Positions 8,501 to 20,043 of a stretch of DNA of 64,000 nucleotides are shown here, piece by piece. This stretch comes from Gammaproteobacteria bacterium. GTDB lineage: Bacteria; Pseudomonadota; Gammaproteobacteria; Francisellales; CACEW01. A program made the position numbers and the translations under genes. The notes under the pieces are model-generated. The model was not told the origin of the DNA, ran no database searches, and saw only the letters and a list, made by a program, of their open reading frames with translations. The DNA lies in the NCBI GenBank assembly GCA_030652335.1, contig JAUSAW010000006.1, positions 222,499-286,498 of the forward strand, given 5' to 3'. Position 1 is the stretch's first letter; each line of letters starts with the position of its first letter.

Positions 8501-8903
8501 TAGTGTTTCTCGCTAAGGGATTAAGCAAGTGAGCGATGACCAGTCGATTGGCTTCAGGGAATTCATACTCTGCTAATTGAGGCAAAGGCACCCATTTAAC
8601 AGGCTGGCCTTCCCGGCCTTTAGCTTCACCGGTAAATTCGGTAATCAGCCAAAAATCTAAAAATACCTTGCGGTCGACATAGTCATACGGGATTTGAATA
8701 AAAGGGCTGGCACGCTGAACTATTATGCCAAGCTCTTCATTTAGTTCGCGGGCTAAGGCTATATTAGCTTCTTCATTAGGCTCGACCTTGCCACCGGGAA
8801 ATTCCCAGAGTCCCCCCAGATGGACGTGCTTGGCTCGTTTAGCGATACAACATTCATTGTTGGCATTGATTATAATGCCGATGACTACATGTAATCGATC
8901 CAA
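8493..8903 (-). CDS. mutT: MutT-type Nudix hydrolase (8-oxo-dGTP diphosphatase)
   Basis: A 136-residue Nudix protein. The start MDRLHVVIGIIINANNECCIAKR resembles MutT. The Nudix box GGKVEPNEEANIALARELNEELGI matches Gx5Ex7REUxEExGU completely. The preceding HLGGLWEFPGG is the usual MutT context for 8-oxo-dGTP sanitation. It is the first gene of the mutT-hrcA unit, with an 8-base overlap. A divergent algH gene begins 50 bases away, so a shared promoter region lies at 8904-8953. Confidence 0.88.
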   Translation of the reverse strand: MDRLHVVIGIIINANNECCIAKRAKHVHLGGLWEFPGGKVEPNEEANIALARELNEELGIIVQRASPFIQIPYDYVDRKVFLDFWLITEFTGEAKGREGQPVKWVPLPQLAEYEFPEANRLVIAHLLNPLARNTNG

Positions 8904-8953
8904 TTTGCTCTCGCCTCTTGCTCTTAGCTAACATTCTTCGATACTATAGTCAG

Positions 8954-9508
8954 ATGAACCTAATCAATCAATTCCTTATAGCAACATCCAATTTGGATAA
9001 TACCCCGTTTGAACGGGCCGTTGTGTATTTAATTCAACACGATGCCGAAGGTGCGATGGGCGTGGTTATTAACCATAGTGATAATATGAAGTTAGGCGAA
9101 ATTTTTCGCCAGCTTGAGATTAGTGTAAATTCACCAACTTTGCAAAATCAAGCGGTATTAACAGGGGGGCCATTACAGCCTCATTCTGGTTTTGTGATTC
9201 ATCCACCTGGCGGGAATTGGAATAGTTCGGTTACCATGAACCCTAAAATTGCCGTAACTTCGTCTAAAGACATTTTAGTAGCGATTGCCTCGGGGAAATA
9301 TCTCGATAGCGCGGTATTAGCGTTAGGGTATGCCGGTTGGAGCGCGGGGCAGTTGGAAGCTGAAATTGGTCGTAACGATTGGTTGTGCACTCCCGCCTCT
9401 GAAAATATTATATTCCATACGCCGATGACCGAGCGATGGGAAGAATCCATGCATTTATTGGGCATTAAAGATATCGCGCAATTAAGTTCATGGGTGGGTC
9501 ATGCCTGA
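8954..9508 (+). CDS. yqgE: AlgH/YqgE family protein (UPF0301)
   Basis: A 184-residue protein of the AlgH/YqgE family. It begins MNLINQFLIATSNLDNTPFE, as E. coli YqgE does, which selects the ATG at 8954 over an upstream ATG at 8918. It continues VVYLIQHDAEGAMGVVIN and GGPLQPHSGFVIH, both typical. The C-terminal part includes LALGYAGWSAGQLEAEIGRNDWL. The biochemical role is unknown; alginate or transcription effects are reported in Pseudomonas. It overlaps yqgF by 8 bases, the conserved yqgE-yqgF pairing of gammaproteobacteria. Confidence 0.92.
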   Translation: MNLINQFLIATSNLDNTPFERAVVYLIQHDAEGAMGVVINHSDNMKLGEIFRQLEISVNSPTLQNQAVLTGGPLQPHSGFVIHPPGGNWNSSVTMNPKIAVTSSKDILVAIASGKYLDSAVLALGYAGWSAGQLEAEIGRNDWLCTPASENIIFHTPMTERWEESMHLLGIKDIAQLSSWVGHA

Positions 9509-9935
9509 TATAAAAAATGTGTTAGGCTTTGATTACGGCTTACGCCGCATTGGTATTGCTTCAGGTCAATCGATTACCAAAACTGCTACCCCTTTGCCTG
9601 CTATAGTAGCTAAAGAAGGCGTCCCCAATTGGCAGGAAGTCGCTAAATTAATCGCTCAGTGGCAGCCACAAGCTTTATTGGTCGGTATTCCCTTATTAAT
9701 GGATGATAAAGAACAGCCGCTAACACATAAAGCTCGGGCATTTGCTAAAAGCTTGGCTCAATTTAACTTGCCGGTATATGACGTGGATGAAAGATTATCG
9801 ACTCGAGAGGCGCGCTCTCGTCTAAGCGAAATCAATGATTTCAAAAGCATGAATCATAGAAAAGTAGACAGCATGGCAGCCTGTATTATCGTAGAGACTT
9901 GGCTCAATACTCAACCCAGCGCTCGTCCAGGATGA
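9501..9935 (+). CDS. yqgF: Holliday junction resolvase-like RuvX/YqgF
   Basis: A 144-residue RNase H-fold protein. GFDYGLRRIGIASGQ at the N-terminus carries the first catalytic Asp. LLVGIPLLMDDKEQPL and the segment YDVDERLSTREARSRL with acidic residues follow, and the last Asp lies in HRKVDSMAACIIVE. The family is annotated as a putative pre-16S rRNA nuclease or Holliday junction resolvase; the rRNA 5' processing role is the better supported one. It is translationally coupled to yqgE. The convergent fis gene ends 40 bases away, with a hairpin between them. Confidence 0.93.
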   Translation: MPDIKNVLGFDYGLRRIGIASGQSITKTATPLPAIVAKEGVPNWQEVAKLIAQWQPQALLVGIPLLMDDKEQPLTHKARAFAKSLAQFNLPVYDVDERLSTREARSRLSEINDFKSMNHRKVDSMAACIIVETWLNTQPSARPG

Positions 9936-9940
9936 TGCAT

Positions 9941-9966
9941 CCCTAAAGCAGCGTAGCTGCTAAGGG
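9941..9966. terminator. Hairpin between convergent yqgF and fis
   Basis: Arms around AGCAGC-GTA-GCTGCT extended by CCCT/AGGG form a strong hairpin in the 40-base gap between two convergent genes. T tracts are absent, so the terminator role is inferred from position. Confidence 0.45.
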
Positions 9967-9975
9967 CTGCTTCAC

Positions 9976-10263
9976 TTAAATCTGTGGATACATGCCAATG
10001 CGTTGTAATTTCTTACGTAATGCATCGCGGCTTAAACCCAGTATGCTAGCCGCGTGAGCCATATTGCCATCAGCATGCAGCATGGTGGCTTCAAGCAAAG
10101 GTTGTTCAACCTCGCTCATTACTAAGTCATACATACCTTCGATTTTAATATGTCTTTCTGTGGTTTGGTAAAATGTAGTCATCATACGACTAATATGATC
10201 GCGTAAGGTTAGCGCCGCTGTTGGATTAGCATTAATATTTGGATCGTGTTTTGCCATTCTCAT
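9976..10263 (-). CDS. fis: DNA-binding protein Fis
   Basis: A 95-residue nucleoid protein. The N-terminal part contains LRDHISRMMTTFYQT. The middle VMSEVEQPLLEATMLHADGNMAHAA closely follows Fis, and the C-terminal helix-turn-helix is ASILGLSRDALRKKLQRIGM. It acts as a dimeric DNA bender and growth-phase regulator. Either MRMAKHD or MAKHD may be the start. It is not preceded by dusB as in E. coli and is monocistronic here, facing yqgF. Confidence 0.93.
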   Translation of the reverse strand: MRMAKHDPNINANPTAALTLRDHISRMMTTFYQTTERHIKIEGMYDLVMSEVEQPLLEATMLHADGNMAHAASILGLSRDALRKKLQRIGMYPQI

Positions 10264-10404
10264 TTCCCTTTTGCCCCACCCTTTTTACATAGTATAGTTT
10301 AAAAATTTGAATATCGCTGCCCAGAGTTTTTTGGGTTTTTTATAAACTTGCATTAAGGTCAAAATTTGCTACTCTTGAGGCGATATTTAAAAAAGGATCA
10401 TATT

Positions 10405-11208
10405 ATGAAATTATTCCCTAGTGTGCTTTCGTTAGGTTTGCTACTTGCTGCTACTAGTGCCTGTGCATTTTCCTCAGGCGCTTATGTAAGCTTCGGCGGC
10501 GGTGCCAACTTCACCAATATGGATAGCACTTGGTCTAGCGGTGGTACAAGTACCCCTCCTTTACCGCCAGGACCTCTTCCTCCTCTATTCAATAGAGCTG
10601 CTCTTGGTGCAGTTATTCCTACAGCGCTTAATTTTAGCTCGGGTCATGATAGCGCTTTGACTCGGCCTGAATTTAATTTTGCCGCAGGGTATGGCTGGAT
10701 CTTTAACAATTATTATGTGGCAACGCAGCTGGACTATACCAGTAATTCGAAGACCAGCACCTCTACCGATAATAACGCTGGTACTGGCACTGTTACTAAT
10801 GGCTTTCCTCCTGTTATCAGCACTGTTAGATATACTTATTCCAATCAAGCTGAATTAACGGACCAGTTCAGTGCAGGGCTTAAATTAGGACAAATGTTGA
10901 CTCCTAATAATATGGTTTATATCCACCCAGCGCTAGCTTATGCGAAGATTAATACTAGCCAGCAATTATCTTCAAGTATGAATGTTTTGCCTTTGTCTAC
11001 GACAACAAAAAGCTTATGGGGTGCAGAAATGGGCCTAGGTTATGAGCACCTATTTACGCCTGCCTTATCGGCTGCGGTTGAAGCAGACTATATACGCTAT
11101 CAAACCTACTCTATTATTAATACCACAGATGGCATCACCACGCCTGTTACCACGACTTATAAGCCTGATCAATATCGTTTGAATGTATCGCTAATTTATC
11201 ATTTTTAG
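10405..11208 (+). CDS. Outer-membrane beta-barrel protein
   Basis: A 267-residue exported protein. The ATG at 10405 is preceded by AAAGGATCA and gives a signal peptide MKLFPSVLSLGLLLAATSACA, with cleavage likely before FSSGAYVSFGGGANF. Alternating beta-strands (GYGWIFNNYYVATQLDY, WGAEMGLGYEHLF) and a C-terminal aromatic strand ending IYHF are typical of an 8-strand porin-like barrel (OmpA/Opacity-type fold). A Pro-rich loop near residue 50 (PPLPPGPLPP) is unusual. The specific function is unknown. The gene meets the convergent rsgA with an 8-base gap. Confidence 0.75.
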   Translation: MKLFPSVLSLGLLLAATSACAFSSGAYVSFGGGANFTNMDSTWSSGGTSTPPLPPGPLPPLFNRAALGAVIPTALNFSSGHDSALTRPEFNFAAGYGWIFNNYYVATQLDYTSNSKTSTSTDNNAGTGTVTNGFPPVISTVRYTYSNQAELTDQFSAGLKLGQMLTPNNMVYIHPALAYAKINTSQQLSSSMNVLPLSTTTKSLWGAEMGLGYEHLFTPALSAAVEADYIRYQTYSIINTTDGITTPVTTTYKPDQYRLNVSLIYHF

Positions 11209-11216
11209 GATAGGCG

Positions 11217-12218
11217 CTACTTGGCTTTAAGCTCGTCGAGAATGCGATTGAGGCTGTGAATGCGAGTCGCTGCTATATTGCCTGCTGCCACGGCGCTTAA
11301 AATGGCGCAGTCAGCAGCGGCTTCGTTTTGATGGCTACAGTTACGATATTTGCATTGACCCAGATAGGATTTAATTTCTATAAAGCCATCGATAATTTTA
11401 TCAGCACGGGTTTCGCTAATGCCAAATTCACGTACTCCAGGCGAATCGATAATGCTGCCGCCATTTTGCATATGATAGAGGCAGGAAGCAGCCGTGGTAT
11501 GACGGCCCTTTTTATTTAATTCTGAAATGCTGCCGGTTTTGGCCTCTGAGCCATCGATTAAGGCGTTGATTAATGAGGATTTTCCTACCCCGGACTGCCC
11601 GACCAATATGCTGATTTTGCCCTGCATTTCTGCGTTAAGCTCGGCTAAGCCATCTTGAGTTTTGGTACTGGCATATATAATGGGATAACCGATGCTTTTA
11701 TAATACTCCAGCCATTCTGGAGCTGGATGTTCGGCTTGAAGATCGAGTTTATTCATCACAATTCTGCAGGGGATATTTTGTAATTCTGCCGCGACTAAAT
11801 GCTGATCTAAAAAGTAGGGAATAGGGGTGGGGAATAAGGACAATACCACCATAACCTGATCGATATTGGCGGCTAGTTCCTGGGCGGGTTTATATTGGCT
11901 GGCGCGAATTAATAGACTGCGACGAGGTTCCTTAGCGATAATTACGCCACAGGCTTCATTAGCTTCGGTTTGGGCCTGCCAGATGACTCTATCGCCGACC
12001 ACGATGCTGCCGAGGTTACGTCTAACGTGACAGTGAAAGTGGCGACCATCTGGCGCTTCTACATAGATAGTATGGCCATGATGGCTGATAACCAGGCCTG
12101 ATTGCTCAGGCCCAAGTGCCGAGTCTACAGCCTCTTTAGAGGCCGTGGAGCCGATTAAGGTCTTTTCAAATTTACTGTTAATGCGACGATTCTGTTGCTG
12201 GGATAGTTTCCTAGCCAC
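11217..12218 (-). CDS. rsgA: Ribosome small subunit-dependent GTPase RsgA
   Basis: A 333-residue YjeQ/RsgA GTPase for late 30S maturation. An N-terminal OB fold (GRHFHCHVRRNLGSIVVGDRV) is followed by the circularly permuted G domain, with G4-type MNKLDL before the P-loop VGQSGVGKSSLINAL, and DSPGVREFG. A C-terminal zinc knuckle contains CKYRNCSHQNEAAADC. The stop codon falls 8 bases from the convergent barrel gene, and the start directly abuts the gyrB stop, so it is probably transcribed with gyrB. Confidence 0.95.
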   Translation of the reverse strand: MARKLSQQQNRRINSKFEKTLIGSTASKEAVDSALGPEQSGLVISHHGHTIYVEAPDGRHFHCHVRRNLGSIVVGDRVIWQAQTEANEACGVIIAKEPRRSLLIRASQYKPAQELAANIDQVMVVLSLFPTPIPYFLDQHLVAAELQNIPCRIVMNKLDLQAEHPAPEWLEYYKSIGYPIIYASTKTQDGLAELNAEMQGKISILVGQSGVGKSSLINALIDGSEAKTGSISELNKKGRHTTAASCLYHMQNGGSIIDSPGVREFGISETRADKIIDGFIEIKSYLGQCKYRNCSHQNEAAADCAILSAVAAGNIAATRIHSLNRILDELKAK

Positions 12219-14714
<2,496 letters not shown>

Positions 14715-14797
14715 TCAGTCTTTTTGCTGTAGGATTTGGCTATTTTTTTAGAAGTGAAGTAGTTTATAAAACGGTCAGTGGGGCATGCGGTAGGGTG

Positions 14798-15886
14798 TTA
14801 GCTTGCTTTAGGTTTTAAAAAAATTGTGCCTTCACTGACTTTATAACTATTGAATTCTTCATTTTGCAAATAGGGGCTTAATACATCCTCTTGAATGCTG
14901 CTCATAAATACTTGAGAGCCCAGGCTTCTTAACTGCTGCATAATCTGTTGTAAATGGTTGTGATCTAATTCTGAGGCAATATCATCCAATAAATAAATGC
15001 AGGCCTTGCCCGTCTGTTGTTTAAATAACAGGCCCTGGGCTAATTTAATGGCACAAATCAAGGTTTTTTGCTGGCCTCGCGATAAAATTTCGGCTGCGGG
15101 CTGTAGCTTAATCTTAAATTTAATATCAGCCCGATGTGGCCCGTAATGGGTCAAGCTATGTTTTCGATCTTGCTCGAGGGAACGCTCTAAGCAGGATGCT
15201 AAGGTTTCGTCTTTAGGCCAACCTCGGTAGTAACTTATTTGAATTTGATGCAGCGCTAAAAACTCACCCAGTATATGCTGTAAGGTTTGAATTAGGGCTT
15301 CGCTATACAGGTTTCGATACGAGTCGATCTGCTCAGCCGCCTCAATTAAGATTGGCGCCCATAGCCCAAGCTGTTCCTTGCTATGGCCGGACCGTAATGC
15401 GGCATTGCGTTGTTTTAAGGCTTTGCGTGCGGCCTGCCAAAGATGAATGTATTCAGGTTTTTGATAAAATACCCCCCAGTCCAGCATTTGTCGACGGCCT
15501 TTGGAGCCGGCATATAATAAATCAAAGCTTTGAGGATCGAATAAAAGAGTAGGCAACAAGCGAGCGATTTCCACTGTGCTTTGTACCGATTTACCATCCA
15601 AGCGATTGCGCGCCTCGCCTTTTATTTGCCTGGACATGCCGATGCTATGCGAGTCCGTATCTTGAGTTTCAGCGAATAAAATAAATTCGGCCGTATCCTG
15701 AGTAATGAGGCGGTTTAATAGATTGCTGCGAAAGGACCGGCCATGGCTTAAAAAATAAATCGCTTCCAAAAGACTGGTTTTGCCAGAGCCGTTTTCGCCA
15801 AAAAAGATATTAAATTGCGAATGAGTGCTAACAGATACCTCTCGCAGATTGCGAAAATTTTGCAGACTAAGGCGGGAAATAATCAT
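14798..15886 (-). CDS. recF: DNA replication and repair protein RecF
   Basis: A 362-residue SMC-like ATPase of the RecFOR gap-repair pathway. The N-terminal MIISRLSLQNFRNLREVSV and Walker A FFGENGSGKTSLLEAIYFLS, the signature LSRGQQKTLICAIKLAQG and the Walker B YLLDDIASELDHNHL are all present. The ATG at 15886 overlaps the stop of the upstream esterase gene as ATGA, which favours it over an in-frame ATG at 15910. In most relatives dnaA-dnaN precede recF; here an esterase does. Confidence 0.95.
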   Translation of the reverse strand: MIISRLSLQNFRNLREVSVSTHSQFNIFFGENGSGKTSLLEAIYFLSHGRSFRSNLLNRLITQDTAEFILFAETQDTDSHSIGMSRQIKGEARNRLDGKSVQSTVEIARLLPTLLFDPQSFDLLYAGSKGRRQMLDWGVFYQKPEYIHLWQAARKALKQRNAALRSGHSKEQLGLWAPILIEAAEQIDSYRNLYSEALIQTLQHILGEFLALHQIQISYYRGWPKDETLASCLERSLEQDRKHSLTHYGPHRADIKFKIKLQPAAEILSRGQQKTLICAIKLAQGLLFKQQTGKACIYLLDDIASELDHNHLQQIMQQLRSLGSQVFMSSIQEDVLSPYLQNEEFNSYKVSEGTIFLKPKAS

Positions 15887-16557
15887 CCCAGCAGACGTTC
15901 TTCTAACCATTGCATAATCAAGAATAGCTCCTGAGGGCAGACACTATGGCCCATGGTATAAGTTTGCCATGTAACGGCACAATTCATGGCAAGCAAGGCA
16001 TCTTTAGAATCTTCCGCATCGCGCAAGGGGATAACGTCATCATGGGTGCCGTGAATCATTAATACCGGCGTAGTGGCGTTAGAACTATGTTTTTGTTGGG
16101 TAATAATTTCACTTACCGGTAAATAGGTCGATAAACCGATGATTCCTGCCAGTGTATAGCCATAGCAAAGACCGGTATAAAGCGCGATAGCGCCACCTTG
16201 GGAAAACCCGGCGATAATAATCTTATTGCTGGGTATTCCTGCGGCGATTTGTTGATCGATCAATAAGCTTACGGCTTCATAGGATTTATGAATTCCTTCC
16301 GCATCCTGTTTATGTAATTCTCGGTCCAGGCTATTAATATCGTACCAGGCTCGCATCATCATGCCAGCATTGACTGTCACAGGTTGAACGGGGGCATGAG
16401 GCAAAATAAAGCGGATTTTATGTTTATCCGCTAAGGCCAGAGCTTCGATAGCAGGAACGAAATCATGCCCATTTGATCCTAGGCCATGCAGCCAAATAAC
16501 AGCCGCTACGGGAGCTTCTTTTGGTTCGACGATAATGCTTTCTAATATAGTGGGCAT
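15883..16557 (-). CDS. Alpha/beta hydrolase, carboxylesterase/lysophospholipase family
   Basis: A 224-residue cytoplasmic serine hydrolase of the phospholipase/carboxylesterase family (PF02230, acyl-protein thioesterase type). VIWLHGLGSNGHDFVPA gives the oxyanion hole. The nucleophile elbow GFSQGGAIALYTGL carries the catalytic Ser, with Asp in MIHGTHDDVIPLRDAE and the C-terminal His in TYTMGHSVCPQ. The natural substrate is unknown. Its stop overlaps the recF start by four bases (ATGA), so the two are co-translated despite unrelated roles. Confidence 0.88.
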   Translation of the reverse strand: MPTILESIIVEPKEAPVAAVIWLHGLGSNGHDFVPAIEALALADKHKIRFILPHAPVQPVTVNAGMMMRAWYDINSLDRELHKQDAEGIHKSYEAVSLLIDQQIAAGIPSNKIIIAGFSQGGAIALYTGLCYGYTLAGIIGLSTYLPVSEIITQQKHSSNATTPVLMIHGTHDDVIPLRDAEDSKDALLAMNCAVTWQTYTMGHSVCPQELFLIMQWLEERLLG

Positions 16558-16634
16558 ATAATAAGCCTTAGGATTATGTGGACTAGGATGGCTTTAAATT
16601 CTATGATAAAAAACATCAAACAGGAAAGGAGAGA

Positions 16635-16895
16635 ATGATGAAATTTAAAAATAGTATGGCTTTAGTGGCTATTGTAACAGGTTTATTATTGGCAGGTTGT
16701 GGACAAAGTGGTCCACTATATCTAAAAGCCTCTGCACCTAAGCGTACTAATACAGGAAGTATGCCAGCCCACCCTAATCAAACCACCACTCATCCCACTC
16801 GAGTGACTCCTGGGGTGACTAGTACCACTAATGTACATGCTACAAGCAGTCCAAATGCCGCACCTACTGTTATTTCACAGCAATCGGTAGCGTAA
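16635..16895 (+). CDS. lptM: LptM-like small lipoprotein (formerly YifL)
   Basis: An 86-residue lipoprotein. The signal sequence ends at a lipobox LLLAGC followed by GQSGPLYLKA, the conserved CGxxGPLYLP start of LptM/YifL, which helps oxidative maturation of the LPS translocon LptD. The remainder is low-complexity Thr/Pro/His. It directly precedes xerC (6-base gap). In E. coli yifL lies before dapF and xerC; dapF is missing from the row here. Starts at 16635 and 16638 are both possible. Confidence 0.8.
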   Translation: MMKFKNSMALVAIVTGLLLAGCGQSGPLYLKASAPKRTNTGSMPAHPNQTTTHPTRVTPGVTSTTNVHATSSPNAAPTVISQQSVA

Positions 16896-16901
16896 ACAAT
16901 A

Positions 16902-17813
16902 ATGAGCGATACTTCGCTGAAAACCCATCTGCAGGATTTTTTAACTTATCTTCAAGAGCAGAGGCAGTATTCAGCTTATACTTGCGAGAATTATAAGCGC
17001 GACTTAGATCGCTTACTACAGTTTCTTAGCGATCAAGCTGTGTCCGATTGGGGCACAGTCGAACTTAAGCATATTCGGCATTGGGTAATTAGCCTGCATC
17101 AAAAAGGCTTGGGCGGTCGATCGCTGCAACGCATGCTATCTTCGACTCGTAGCCTCTATCGTTACCTATTAAAACAAGGCTTGGTTAAGCATAATCCGGC
17201 TTTAGGAGTCCAAGCCCCGAAAAGCCCGCGTAAGTTGCCCACAGCACCCGATGTCGATCAGACTCAGCAGATGCTTAATGCTTCAGCTTCCAATGAGCTT
17301 GAGGTTCGGGATTTAGCTATTTTGGAATTGGTGTATAGCTCAGGTTTGCGCCTGGCCGAATTGCTTTCGCTCAATCTTAATGATATCGACTTTAGTGAAG
17401 GCTTAGTCCGAGTCACCGGAAAAGGCAATCGAACCCGAGTCATACCGCTTGGTGCTCAGGCGATAGCCGCTATTCAAAGCTGGTTACAATGCCGTGCGCA
17501 ATTTGTAGATGATACCGAGCAGGCCGTATTTATTTCCAAACAAGGCAAACGCCTTAGTCCTCGTGGCGTACAGAAGCGCTTCGAACTTTGGGGCAATCAA
17601 TATGCCAGCCAACATCTGCATCCGCATATGTTGCGTCACAGTTTTGCCAGTCATTTGTTGGAATCGAGTGGAAATTTGCGAGCGGTCCAAGAATTATTGG
17701 GTCATAGCAATATATCTACGACCCAGATTTATACCCATTTGGATTTTCAGCACCTAGCGAAAAGCTATGATGCGGCGCATCCTAGGGCTAAAAAAGTAAA
17801 GCCAAACGACTAA
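16902..17813 (+). CDS. xerC: Tyrosine recombinase XerC
   Basis: A 303-residue integrase-family recombinase acting at dif with XerD. The N-terminal SAM-like core-binding domain (LQEQRQYSAYTCENYKRDL) is followed by the catalytic domain. Catalytic residues are visible: Arg in SSGLRLAELLSL, Lys in VTGKGNRTRVIPLG, His-x-x-Arg in HMLRHSFASHLLE, His in LGHSNISTTQIYTHLD, and Tyr in the same motif. The SGNLRAVQELLGH stretch is XerC/D-typical. Assignment to XerC rather than XerD rests on the lptM neighbourhood and overall pattern. Confidence 0.9.
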   Translation: MSDTSLKTHLQDFLTYLQEQRQYSAYTCENYKRDLDRLLQFLSDQAVSDWGTVELKHIRHWVISLHQKGLGGRSLQRMLSSTRSLYRYLLKQGLVKHNPALGVQAPKSPRKLPTAPDVDQTQQMLNASASNELEVRDLAILELVYSSGLRLAELLSLNLNDIDFSEGLVRVTGKGNRTRVIPLGAQAIAAIQSWLQCRAQFVDDTEQAVFISKQGKRLSPRGVQKRFELWGNQYASQHLHPHMLRHSFASHLLESSGNLRAVQELLGHSNISTTQIYTHLDFQHLAKSYDAAHPRAKKVKPND

Positions 17814-17823
17814 CTAGTATAAT

Positions 17824-18189
17824 TTACTTGCCATAGCCTGTGGTAGCTTCATCTGATAACGGGGAGTAAACTGTATCACCCATTTTTTGAGTTCCAGGGA
17901 GCTCCGCTAGATTGCCACTATTTTTAAGCTTATCAGGGGTGGCAAAGCATAATGCATCGGAACTACGATAGCTCCCAATGCCAAGTCCCACAGCGCATCC
18001 TGTTCCTGTACCTATACCAGCTCCAGTAGCCGCTTCAGTAAGGCAGACGTCTATACATGCACCGCCATTCATTGCAGATAGACCAGCGCCTAGAAACCCC
18101 GCCGTACCTGCAAGAGTTGCACAAGTTAGAGTCCAAAAGGCAATATGAGTATAAGGGTGTTCTAAACATTCATTTAATTTAGCGTACAT
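17824..18189 (-). CDS. Orphan Gly-rich hydrophobic protein
   Basis: A 121-residue protein with a good ribosome site (AAGGAAAGG) and no family I recognise. A first hydrophobic segment around residues 17-40 (AFWTLTCATLAGTAGFLGAG) and a Gly-rich one around 54-72 (AATGAGIGTGTGCAVGLGIG) resemble glycine-zipper membrane segments. The C-terminal 45 residues are polar. It converges with xerC, with a 10-base gap. Possible small membrane protein; function unknown. Confidence 0.5.
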   Translation of the reverse strand: MYAKLNECLEHPYTHIAFWTLTCATLAGTAGFLGAGLSAMNGGACIDVCLTEAATGAGIGTGTGCAVGLGIGSYRSSDALCFATPDKLKNSGNLAELPGTQKMGDTVYSPLSDEATTGYGK

Positions 18190-18267
18190 AATTTTTGCCT
18201 TTCCTTGGATTATTAAAAGATCTATTTATAATTAATCTCAAAAAATACTGCAAGGAATTTTTAAACA

Positions 18268-18642
18268 CTAAGGTTTATGACATACTGCCTCGATATTAAA
18301 TCCATCGGGATCTAATACAAAAGCGCCATAGTAATTTGGATGATAAATTTCTCGAATGCCAGGTTTTCCGTTATCTGTACCGCCATTTTTAATCGCAGCA
18401 AGATAAAATTGATTAACTGCTTCTCGATCGGAAGCGCTAAAAGCAATATGAGTTTTAGTTCCAGGATTCTCACCTTGATGCAGCCAGAATGAAGCGATGG
18501 GACCCTCTTTGCTTGCCATGCCAAATCCGGCAAATCCCGCCACTTCCATTAGTAATTGATAACCTAAAGGTGCTAAAGCTTGCTCATAGAAAAGCTTGGA
18601 CTTTTCATAATTGCTGACTTCTATCCCGATATGATCGATCAT
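18268..18642 (-). CDS. VOC (glyoxalase/dioxygenase superfamily) protein
   Basis: A 124-residue single VOC module. MIDHIGIEVSNYEKSKLFYEQALAPLG at the N-terminus, HIAFSASDREAVNQFYLAAI in the middle and the closing YHPNYYGAFVLDPDGFNIEAVCH carry the usual His, His and Glu metal-ligand positions. This subgroup is commonly annotated as glyoxalase or bleomycin-resistance-like with unknown substrate. A GAGGG ribosome site precedes the ATG. It appears monocistronic. Confidence 0.82.
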   Translation of the reverse strand: MIDHIGIEVSNYEKSKLFYEQALAPLGYQLLMEVAGFAGFGMASKEGPIASFWLHQGENPGTKTHIAFSASDREAVNQFYLAAIKNGGTDNGKPGIREIYHPNYYGAFVLDPDGFNIEAVCHKP

Positions 18643-18738
18643 GTTGCCCTCATTTTTTTATATTTAGATGGATTCTTAATCAGCTAGGCACTAAAAGATT
18701 TATGTACATAAAACGGAAAAATCAACAAGCTTAAAATT

Positions 18739-19935
18739 TCAAATTTTACGTAAAATGGCCGATTTAATATAGCGAGTCTCTGGAATCGCTAAATGAATAG
18801 GATGATCCGGGCCTTGATGGCCTAATTCCAATAGCTGTAATTCAGTATAAGATTTCACCGCTGCCTTATGCAGCATACTGACGAAATCTTCATCATGGAG
18901 ATGCATCGAGCAAGAAGCCGAAACCAAAATGCCGTTAGGATTGAGTAATTTAATCGCCATTTCATTGATTCTTTGATAGGCCATGCTGCCTTCTTTTAGA
19001 TCTTTTTGGCGTTTAATAAAGGCTGGCGGATCGACTATTACCACGTCGAATTTCTGGCCTTGTTGCATTAAAGCTTTTAGGGCTTCAAAGGCATCATTAC
19101 AGATGACTTCTACCTTTTCAAAATTATTAAGTTTGGCGTTTGATTGAATATACTCGCAAGCTTTGGCCGAGGAATCGATTGCGGTTAGGGATTTTGCGCC
19201 AAAGCCCATCGCCTCTAAGCCCCAGCCCCCTAGATAACTAAATACATCGAGGACGTACTGGCCTTTAACATAGTCTTTTAGGCGCAGACGGTTCATGCGG
19301 TGATCGTAGAACCAGCCGGTTTTTTGGCCTTCCCAAAAAGGGGCTTTAAACTTCACGCCATTTTCGATTAGCTCGACTTCTTTAGGAGGCTCGCCAAAGG
19401 CGGCTTCCACAATTTTCGGTAATTTTTCAAAGTCGCGCGAGCCGCTGTCGTTTTTCCATAATACCGATTGAGGTGCACAAACTTCCACTAAGGCCGCCAA
19501 TAGAATTTCTTTTACGTTTTCCATACCTTGGGTGTTAATTTGAATGGCAAAATGCGGTCCAAATCGATCGATTACCACCCCTGGTAAGCCATCGCTTTCG
19601 CCAAATACTAAGCGGTAGTATGGCTCGGCAAAGAGACGCTCGCGTAATACTAGGGCCTGTTGAATTTTGGTTTTAAAGAATTCACAGTCGAGTTCGGCGC
19701 TTGGGTCACGGCTAAATAATCGTGCGCAAATTAATGACTGCGGATTGACATAGGCCTTGCCAAGCAGTTCACCGGTAAAGGAAGCAATTAAGACTTGCTC
19801 GCCTGCGGTAAAATTACGCAAAGGGCTTTTAGCGACATCGACTTCATTGCTATAAATCCAGACATGCTGAGATTTAAGCCTTTGTTCTTCGCGCTTTTTT
19901 AAATAGAGAGTTTGTAGATCAGTGGATGTTTTCAT
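18739..19935 (-). CDS. rlmI: 23S rRNA (cytosine1962-C5)-methyltransferase RlmI
   Basis: A 398-residue class I SAM methyltransferase. An N-terminal PUA-like part contains LYLKKREEQRLKSQHVWIYS and the middle has FGESDGLPGVVIDRFG. The Rossmann domain has VLDVFSYLGGWGLEAMGFGA (SAM site) and DVVIVDPPAFIKRQKDLKEG, with the catalytic Cys region ILVSASCSMHLHDEDF. These features follow the RlmI/YccW family, which methylates C1962 of 23S rRNA. Monocistronic; divergent from the Rpn nuclease gene. Confidence 0.9.
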   Translation of the reverse strand: MKTSTDLQTLYLKKREEQRLKSQHVWIYSNEVDVAKSPLRNFTAGEQVLIASFTGELLGKAYVNPQSLICARLFSRDPSAELDCEFFKTKIQQALVLRERLFAEPYYRLVFGESDGLPGVVIDRFGPHFAIQINTQGMENVKEILLAALVEVCAPQSVLWKNDSGSRDFEKLPKIVEAAFGEPPKEVELIENGVKFKAPFWEGQKTGWFYDHRMNRLRLKDYVKGQYVLDVFSYLGGWGLEAMGFGAKSLTAIDSSAKACEYIQSNAKLNNFEKVEVICNDAFEALKALMQQGQKFDVVIVDPPAFIKRQKDLKEGSMAYQRINEMAIKLLNPNGILVSASCSMHLHDEDFVSMLHKAAVKSYTELQLLELGHQGPDHPIHLAIPETRYIKSAILRKI

Positions 19936-20043
19936 CTGGCCTTTGTAACCAAAATACGCTGTGGAGTCAATCTAAATGAATAACAGGCTTACGAAAATGA
20001 GGCTAAAAATGCTATGTTGATTATTATTTGATCGGAGCAGGAA